DNA of 64,000 nucleotides from Reticulitermes lucifugus (Eukaryota; Arthropoda; Insecta; Blattodea; Rhinotermitidae): assembly GCA_026260175.1 (NCBI GenBank), contig JAKCWW010001169.1, forward strand, positions 1 through 64,000, read 5' to 3'. Numbering within the stretch: the stretch's first letter is position 1; each line of letters starts with the position of its first letter. Positions 57,195-64,000 of this stretch are shown piece after piece. A program made the translations under genes and the position numbers. The notes under the pieces were generated by a model. It saw nothing but the letters and a program-made list of their open reading frames with translations. It was not told the origin of the DNA and searched no databases.

Positions 57195-57995
57195 ATCAAA
57201 TTACATGGTGTCACATCTCAGTCATTGCAATCTAATAAAAGTGAAAATTTAGAGCAACATTTCTTTACATTAAAACTAATGAACACTGTAAGGAAGACAT
57301 TAGATTTAATCTAAAAGGCACTAAAAGCTTAATCAAAATCAGGTTTATAAATTACATCTTAAATATTACGACTTAGTAACTCTCGAGATCAAAACAATAA
57401 GTAATTTCATCCAATGGCAGTGTTCCTGTCTAGCCACAGAATTCCAACAGTGGGAGATTTTGTTTCCGACACAAATGCCTTTCTGATAAGAAAAAAAGTC
57501 AAGGTTCTTCTATGACGTCCAGCAATGTTCAAAAATCTGGATTTATGTACCCTATCGTCAAGAATATATGAACTCCAAAGTAAGGGCATTTTGAAGACTC
57601 CGGCATAGACGAGAGGAATAATATAACTTCGGATCTTAGACAATGATTTGTAAAGTTGTAAATCTGACTCAACTGGCTCAGGATTGTATCGAATTGCGGG
57701 TCCTTTCGAACGCTGGAATTAACCTTCGGGTTTCCTCCCTCTTTAAATCACAATGATAACTACACGTACCACCTGATTTAACGTCAAACATTTCTGCGTA
57801 TTTTATACAGGGTGTAATAATACATTTATTGTGATTCTCAGAATATACCTATTATTTGTCTAAAGAGCATTAGCTGAATATTATGGTTTTCTGTGAGGCT
57901 GCGTTGTCCCTGTTCATAATTTAGTACGACGGGATAAAGAGTATCGAGGAACGTAGGTATAGCATCCCGCATTTTTAGTCTTGGTACTATGAGGA
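57195..57995. other. Unassigned AT-rich DNA
   Basis: TACAGGGTGTAATAATAC at about 57809 looks like a lone mariner-type terminus; no partner found. Confidence 0.4.
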
Positions 57996-57999
57996 GGTT

Positions 58000-58168
58000 A
58001 AAGGTCAATCTGTATCTACTGGACAGGAAGGTTGGTTTTCCTCAGGACCGATCTGAAAGAAATGGGGACTTGAAACATCTCTGCTCCCACTGGAAATCAA
58101 ACCCCGACAATCCGACTGTTCAGGTCCTAGTCTAATTACTGTACTCTTGGACTATGGCGGTTTCCGGT
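58000..58168 (-). mobile_element. Possible family D SINE remnant
   Basis: Minus strand: AGTACAGTAATTAGACTAGGACC, GTCGGGGTTTGATTTCCAGTGGGAGC (B-box-like), GTCCCCATTTCTTTCAGATCGG, CAGATTGACC. Layout resembles 27600 and 54640, but divergence is high. Confidence 0.45.
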
Positions 58169-58684
58169 GAGGCGGTAAAAGAATTATCAAGTATTATCAT
58201 TTAGATAAATTTATGGCTTCAAAGGATTAAGTGGCAGTGAATTTTTGACGGAATGAGTGACTATTAACTCTTCTAGAAGGTTCATGTGGTTAAGGGTCGT
58301 AACAGAATACAGGACTATAGGAAATGTACTTACAAGGTAACACGTAAAGCGTTCAGATCTTCGCATCCTGGTCTCTTGTCATTTGGTCATAACATTATCA
58401 CGGTTATTAGAGTCTGTTACTACGTAGTATACGTGAAGAACTACTATTTATATATAGTATACGTTGCTTTGTCTGTTATTTAAAAACAAAAATAGACTAT
58501 GGAAGAAACAAAGTGCGGACGGAATTGCTCTTGACTCGGTCACACAGGGTCTCCCTTACCTACAAGAGTTAATAACATATCCAGATACAAGCACCGCTTG
58601 GTGGTTAGTCCTAACCTTTGCAAGCTTTAAGGTTTCTGCAGCGGCGTTGATGTATCAGTTCATCTGAGATACGGCGCTGCGTCA

Positions 58685-58850
58685 TTTGGCGTTTGATTCC
58701 CGACGTTTCGTGACATCGTGCTTTCATCTTCAAGGGTCTCCAGAATCTTGAGATCATTCAGGATGAGACCACTACGCTCTCTTGAAACATTGGGAACCAA
58801 ACAGCTAGTGATGCAATGAGTCACAGCCCAGAAGAACTGACACTTAGTCC
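58685..58850 (-). repeat. Dispersed class 2 repeat (CTTGAAGATGAAAG...CGAAACGTCGG)
   Basis: Minus strand: CCTTGAAGATGAAAGCACG, ATGTCACGAAACGTCGGGAA. Same order of blocks as 3590-3715 and 13081-13111. Confidence 0.5.
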
Positions 58851-58854
58851 CTAA

Positions 58855-59780
58855 TTGTTATTCGCTTAAGTTTTGAAGATTTTAGTACATATGTTGATGT
58901 CTTACTAGAAAATTTTCAAATTTTTTGAGGTTACGAGTTTCTCAAAAAGTTTGCTTTGACACGTAAAAAATATTTCACTTACACCTTATTCTTTCCTCAA
59001 CTGATCTCATGTTCGAAATTCAATGAGGATGTTGATAACTAGAACAATTTTCCGTTGAGTCTCAAGGATTTAAGTCAGTGTTATTTAAATTCCAAATTTA
59101 ACATACTGAAATAAGACCTGAAGGCAGTAAAAAACAAAACGTATAATAAACAAATGTATGCGTATACATAAATTATTACATTTTACATAATATCGTCAAG
59201 TCGTTTTGGAGGACAGACGGACAACACGACCTACCGATTATGCGTTTATTTTATTAACCTCTTGCAAAGAATGCGTAAAATGTTCAATACCAACGAAACT
59301 TCGAGCAAAACCATAAGTGCACAGGTAAGTTTCTTTGATCTTACATTTATTTGGCAATAAAATCAATTGAGGGTAATCTGACATACTCCGTAACGGACAG
59401 CGGATCATAAAACTCATATGTACAAATCTTGTCCAGTATAATTTCTATGGTTCTCTTAAAAAGTTTTCGGAACCTACTCAGAAACTAAAGCACAGACTCA
59501 CTCTCAGCTCTATTTGCCTTGGTAGAAGAAATGTGACTCTTATTTGGCTCCTGTTTTCTCTGCCTTAATGAAACAAATGAACAAATCTTCCCGCCATCCT
59601 TGTACGTCGCAATCCACACCACACAGAACCAAGTCAAGACCTTCTGTTCCACATATCCGGTCTGGGAGTTTATGAGCCATGAGACAGTGTTAGCTTCTTC
59701 GCCGGATATATATCTTTGTTGGATTACGACTTAGACAGGCGGCTCGTGAGCGAAATAAATCTGCTTCATTTGGTATACTG
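58855..59780. other. Unassigned AT-rich DNA
   Basis: No feature recognised. Confidence 0.45.
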
Positions 59781-59784
59781 TGGG

Positions 59785-60245
59785 ACAGGGTGACCATAAA
59801 CTGTAAGCAGCTCCAAATGTAAAACAGGGTGATCACAGAATTACAGCCATCTCGAAATATTCAGATGGTGCACTGTGCGTAGAAGTCGATCCTGATGGCC
59901 GCACGGTCTAAGGCGTGGGTCTGCGGTCGTTTGCTTGCTGGAATTGCGGGTTCGACTCCTGCCAGCTGTATAGATGTATGTTTCTTGTGAGTTTTGTGTG
60001 TTGTCAGGTAAAGGTCTTTACGACGGGTTGGGCACTCGTCCAGAGGAGTCCCACCGAGTGTGGTGGGTCTGAGTGTGATCGTGGAACCTCTTAGAGGGGG
60101 CCTAGGCCCATGAGGGCTGTCGAGCCATGGAAGAAGAAAATACTGTACGTAGAATATAATGACCGAAATATTACAAGCGTGTTAGGCCATATAGGTGATA
60201 TATTGCAGAACAGGGTGACCAGAAATCTAGAGTCATTTTTAAATG
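59785..60245 (+). repeat. CAGGGTGA-headed short repeats flanking a SINE
   Basis: ACAGGGTGACCATAAACTG (59786), ACAGGGTGATCACAGAATTA (59825) and ACAGGGTGACCAGAAATCT (60212) begin related stretches. The last two continue with similar text (ATTCAGATGGT and GTTCAGTTGGT about 45 bp on). The SINE sits between them. Confidence 0.5.
59885..60142 (+). mobile_element. tRNA-derived SINE, family A, with target-site duplication
   Basis: Head GATCCTGATGGCCGCACGG with A box TGGCCGCACGGTCTAAG, B box GGGTTCGACTCCT at about 59949, body TTTCTTGTGAGTTTTGTGTG, CTCGTCCAGAGGAGTCCC and 3' block GGGGGCCTAGGCCC. It is flanked by CTGTGCGTAGAA (59873-59884) and CTGTACGTAGAA (60143-60154), a 12-bp target duplication with one mismatch. 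That signature supports LINE-mediated insertion. Confidence 0.92.
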
Positions 60246-60249
60246 TTCA

Positions 60250-61455
60250 GTTGGTACCCTCTATGACTGGGACACAAGAAAACTGCAGTTATCCCGCCCC
60301 GTTTAATCCCTTAACACACAGTGTTATATACGTACCACCTAATTTAACACAAAAAGAACTGCATGTTTAGCACGGAGGGCATTTATGTACAGGTAGCTCT
60401 CGTTGAACCTCGTCCCGTACAATATTGTTCCGCTTAACTTTAGCAAAGTTCAGTGACCAAAGACTCGATGAAACGTATCCGAATTCTCATTAATGTCATT
60501 TTCCCCGGCAGCTTGACAGATTTTCAACGGCCAGGATCGGCGGCTCGGTTGTTGCTCGTCTCTCGCTGCGTGCGGAGTGCGTTTTTGACCCTGCACCACG
60601 GCTTCCAGACGCAATTCATTGTTTACAGCTTGTCATTTAGCGTCGCGGTCAATTCCTAAAATTATATAATGTCGCAGAGAAATGAAATTCAGCTCCATCC
60701 GTAGCGTTACCGCAGCATGGGAAGATATTGCGGAGGGACGTATGAATGGTGCCTGCAGTAAGCTTGGCTCCGAGCGCCTTCATAAACTCGAAATATTCAA
60801 AGATGTCGTTCCCATTCTTAACAAGCCAATAGCATACACGTCACTGATAATTCACACTATGTTCATCGTTTTTATTATGTATATATTAATAAGAAAATGA
60901 ATATGCGTAATAAGTATCAGTATAAATCAAAATAATGGGGAGGTAAAGGGTATTTTAATTAATTCTTAAGGACAAATCGGTCCGTTCTACTTTGTTTCGC
61001 TCAACGTTCGATTTTCAGGAAGATACCCTAAGGTTAAATAGGACTTTTCTGCACACAGAATAACCATCAGTAATTTCCGTAAGTAATATTAATCGACTGG
61101 TCTTTGTAATGGAGAAGCTGGGTTTTTCGAATGGTAAGAGCTGATTTTCAGGCGAAGGAGTTTCGGAAAAGGGACTACTAGTTTCATTATGTGTGTCCGT
61201 CCATTTTTCCGCATGGAACAACTCGACTCCGACCGGATGGATTAATGTGAAATTTCACGTTTGGGATTTTCACTAAAATTTGTTGAAATATTCCTGTTTT
61301 AGTCAACGTCAGACCAAAATAACAGAAACAAACTTTAGTCTGTACATTTTTAAAATTATCCATCTTCCGTGCAGTAAACTATTTCACAGTATGTTCACAG
61401 TATGTTTCCAACAAGTGCACAACAATAGAAATCAATAGTTTTATAAATGTAAGAT
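60250..61455. other. Unassigned DNA; GC/CpG-rich at 60505-60660
   Basis: The patch holding CCAGGATCGGCGGCTCGG and CTCTCGCTGCGTGCGGAGTG stands out from its surroundings, with no recognised ORF. 61195-61300 resembles the dispersed repeat at 36480-36640. Confidence 0.4.
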
Positions 61456-61458
61456 ACG

Positions 61459-61500
61459 CCTCCTACATGTTTCGGCCTACCTTTGCCATCTTTAGGGAGG
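61459..61500 (-). ncRNA. Hammerhead-ribozyme-like motif
   Basis: On the minus strand: stem I CCTCC (61500-61496) with GGAGG (61463-61459), CTAAAGA (one change from CTGANGA), T, GGC...GCC hairpin, GAAAC, AT, GTA. It is nearly the same molecule as 12878-12920 on the opposite strand, with the same perfect stem I and minimal stem III. Confidence 0.5.
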
Positions 61501-61504
61501 TGCT

Positions 61505-62440
61505 TAACAAAGGAAAGAGTAGTGGCTAGTTATGTTACAGATGTGCACTTATAATGCTAAATACATGTATTGAGTAAAATACATATTAAAATGTTTAAAA
61601 CGTGGAAGTACGTTACGTGTGTCCGTAAGTATCGTGACACTTTATATATTCAAACGCACACAAATATCTACGTCATAGGTATCCATCTTGTTTTTAAGGT
61701 TTGTCCTATGTTGATACTGGCTGTTTATGTTACGCTGGATGAAGGACTTCATCCATCGTAACTTAAACAGCAAGTTGAAAATGAATCAAACAAACCCCAA
61801 ATCAAAAGTGTTCTACAACAATTTTTGTAAAGTCAATCATACCCAGTTCCATCCGGATAGATCTCGTAGTTTGGGCGATGTTACTTACAGAAGGACGTCG
61901 AAAGCACACGTGCTTTTAAAACTTGCTTATGAACGTAACTCCAAAGCATAGGAACGATGAAGACGCACACAATTAAATCTTATTCCGACTTCAGATAACT
62001 TACGGCCAGCGAGGCCTGCACTCAACTGCACATTACTGGCTGCGCAGTAACGTAATTGAATAATGAACGTAAGAACGCTTCGCATTACACAAGAACGGAA
62101 ACGCATAGCCGGCGGAGGGGCTTTATCGTTGTCAAGTGCCGTAGTACTAAGTCCAAGACGCTCTCATTGGTTGCGCTACAAGACAGCCAGGTCAGACAGT
62201 TCTGTACTTCCTAATATGTGCCCCGCCTGTAATAACAAACACTATATACGACCGGGAGATTTTAATGCTTTCAGTACGTACCTTTGACATTTGTCTGGTC
62301 GGATGTCGCGCCTTTCGATACGGTTTTTTTTTTGTTTGACTGGTAGGACTCGGCTATCTTCCAGTAAAATTATGTGCTGTTTGATTCAAAATTTAAGAGT
62401 TTTTCGGCATAAAGTTTTGCCATTCGAATGGCAGAATTTC
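61505..62440. other. Unassigned DNA
   Basis: Short frames of 63-74 codons with no known domain. No repeat recognised. Confidence 0.4.
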
Positions 62441-62444
62441 GAGG

Positions 62445-62628
62445 TTTGGACATTTCTCTCTTGTGAATGTTGTGCGTTATGCTCGTAGAGGTCTCTACGA
62501 CGGGCCGATCCCTCATCCACGGGAGTCCTACGGAGTGTGTCTGTCACTGAGTGTGATGAAGTGCAACAATCACCCTCGACGTCTACGATGAGTAGGCAAA
62601 AGAGGCCGGAATAAAAAGAATAAACACA
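62445..62628 (+). mobile_element. tRNA-derived SINE, family A, alternative tail, 5'-truncated
   Basis: Begins after the tRNA part; TTTCTCTCTTGTGAATGTTGTG, AGAGGTCTCTACGACGGGCC, CTCATCCACGGGAGTCC, then the alternative end GTGATGAAGTGCAACAATCACC, GATGAGTAGG, AAGAGGCCGG. Same 3' end as the 2527-2740 copy. Confidence 0.8.
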
Positions 62629-62629
62629 A

Positions 62630-63530
62630 CATTCCGCAAGGAAATTCTTCATATCATTCCTGTTGGCCCATGTAAGGTTCCTCCTCTCCTGTCTTGTCCT
62701 AAGTAAAGACATTACATGTCAGTCCATACAACCTGATCGTATGCTCACCCTAATTATTTCGACGGCGATGATTGATATAGCGTGTTCCTCCGAAACATTT
62801 GTATCTGCTTTAAGGCTACATGGTGTCACAACCGAGCAGTAAACAATCTGGAATGAGACTGTTTTACTTCGGATTCACGAGTAGTTCTCAGGTTCTGCTG
62901 GGTGATGTCGTACTGATCTTAAACTGTGACTTTGGTCCTTACAGTTACGTGAGATAAAAGACCATAAGAAAGAAAGTACTAATGAAGTCATGCAAAGAGG
63001 AAAACTGCATTACAAATATCAGATAACAACATTATAGCCCGACAACACATCCCGAAAAAAGCGGAAATACAATATATAAAAAAGAAAGACGAAATAATAA
63101 TGTCTGTAAGTTAATAATTCAAAAACAAAAGCAGAGATAATGTATCGTTTAATGAGGTCAATACATGCTACATCAGACGAATGGTTGACGGGAAGAAACC
63201 ATGCATTATTTTAATGTGCTCTTCCAGAAACTAAGGATAGTGAATGCTGGTCGGGAATACGAAGCAGATGTGACACACTTGCACCATGACGGCTGGCATG
63301 AACTAAATGTTAACGAAAGAAAACCAGGGGAAAGGGAACAAAGATAGAGCCGGGAATCCAATGAAAACAAAAGATGTTTACTCTACAGGAACAAAGGACT
63401 CTAATACGTGGGAATTTAAAAGGGGAAAAAGGACAAGTAAAAAAGGATAAGGACATGGAAAGAAGAATGGAAAGGAAAATAACCAGTAAGCCTACAAAAC
63501 CTGAAAACAGACAGGGAACTAACTAAAAAA
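62630..63530. other. Unassigned AT-rich DNA
   Basis: 62745-62830 (TTCCTCCGAAACATTTGTAT..., ACATGGTGTCACAAC) is a fragment of the same interspersed text as near 57180-57220. No exon. Confidence 0.45.
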
Positions 63531-63534
63531 ATAA

Positions 63535-63660
63535 ATAATTCTATGGAGGATAGTCATATTGAGAAGCTAGTAATCGCTAAGCTACTCAACACGATCTCCG
63601 CCTTTTATGGGTATTAATTATCATTACCGTGTTCAATAGGGTCCTCCACTAACACCTGAG
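63535..63660 (-). repeat. Dispersed repeat 'R110', weak copy 4
   Basis: GGAGGATAGTCATATTGAGAAGCTAGTAATCGCTAAGCTACTCAA and CGCCTTTTATGGG, ACCGTGTTCAATAGG follow the block order of 17085-17175 with many changes. Confidence 0.4.
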
Positions 63661-63722
63661 CTACAGGAATCCAGTCCATATTTTCCTGCCATACTGTTTG
63701 AGGTAAATGTTATCATCTATTT

Positions 63723-63880
63723 TTAGCTGCACCTACGTCTTTCAAGGGGTGTATTCCCTTCAGTTTCTCTGACAAAAATTATGTTTTCGTTCGTGCTGTC
63801 TTCCATGTGTGCTACATGCCTCGTCCTTCCTATTTTCCTGGATTTGGTCCTCTTAATAATGTTTTGTGAAGAGAACAAAC
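63723..63880 (-). mobile_element. Fragment of a non-LTR retrotransposon C-terminal tail
   Basis: Minus strand: QNIIKRTKSRKIGRTRHVAH, then MEDSTNENIIFVRETEGNTP and LERRRCS. This is the NIIRxxKSRRMRWAGHVARMG...GKRPLERPRR pattern of the element also seen at 47762 and 50680. The 76-codon frame there is this remnant. Confidence 0.75.
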
Positions 63881-64000
63881 TACATCCTCCTACAATTGCC
63901 TCACTCCCAGGTCCAAATAATCTCATCATCATCCCTTTCTCAAAAACTTTCAATCTTTATTTTTCCTTTGATGTGAGAAACCACGTCTCACACTCACAGT

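Overview
This window is AT-rich, gene-poor eukaryotic DNA, almost certainly from an insect. It has an intron-containing gene, tRNA-derived SINEs, decayed non-LTR retrotransposons, a Tc1/mariner-type foldback element, many microsatellites and scaffold gaps (N runs at 11380-11499, 31623-31626, 42626-42784 and one N at 51275). The style of the tRNA-headed SINEs and of the retroelement tails reminds me of cockroach/termite (Blattodea) genomes. That is recognition only and was not tested.

I find one exon of a cellular gene: the first coding exon of a vesicular monoamine transporter (VMAT, SLC18 family) on the minus strand at 11597-11743. It has a consensus donor, an acceptor just upstream of the ATG, and the TM1 motif ALLLDNMLLTTV. 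The acceptor implies a 5' UTR exon at higher coordinates. No further VMAT exon was recognised in the 11.6 kb downstream, so the first coding intron is probably longer than that. Most of the window is therefore 5' intron, promoter or intergenic territory of this gene, filled with repeats.

Layout. 0-11 kb: a non-LTR fragment, a SINE, a 34-bp satellite with a five-monomer higher-order repeat, and SINE remnants. 11-13 kb: a gapped SINE, the VMAT exon, another SINE and the best hammerhead-ribozyme-like motif. 13-21 kb: SINE remnants, a degenerate 38-bp minisatellite, a perfect 58-bp palindrome and a 1.3-kb higher-order tandem array. 21-31 kb: mostly unique AT-rich DNA, then SINEs, a 44-bp array and an inverted-repeat element with a SINE nested in it. 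31-45 kb: a SINE, a 5'-truncated non-LTR element with RNase H and a (GATT)n tail, a 58-bp array with a gap in register, and a 560-bp foldback Tc1/mariner derivative. 45-64 kb: retroelement tails, more SINEs, further hammerhead-like motifs, CpG-rich patches and unique DNA.

The strongest signal outside ordinary annotation is a dispersed set of motifs of the form CTGANGA - T - hairpin - GAAAC - 2 nt - GTA - closing stem. They recur on both strands (about 12.9, 40.5, 50.2 and 61.5 kb, with degenerate relatives near 3.0, 15.3, 33.4, 51.5 and 57.2 kb). They resemble minimal type I hammerhead ribozymes such as those reported in Penelope-like elements, but every copy departs from the catalytic consensus in at least one position.
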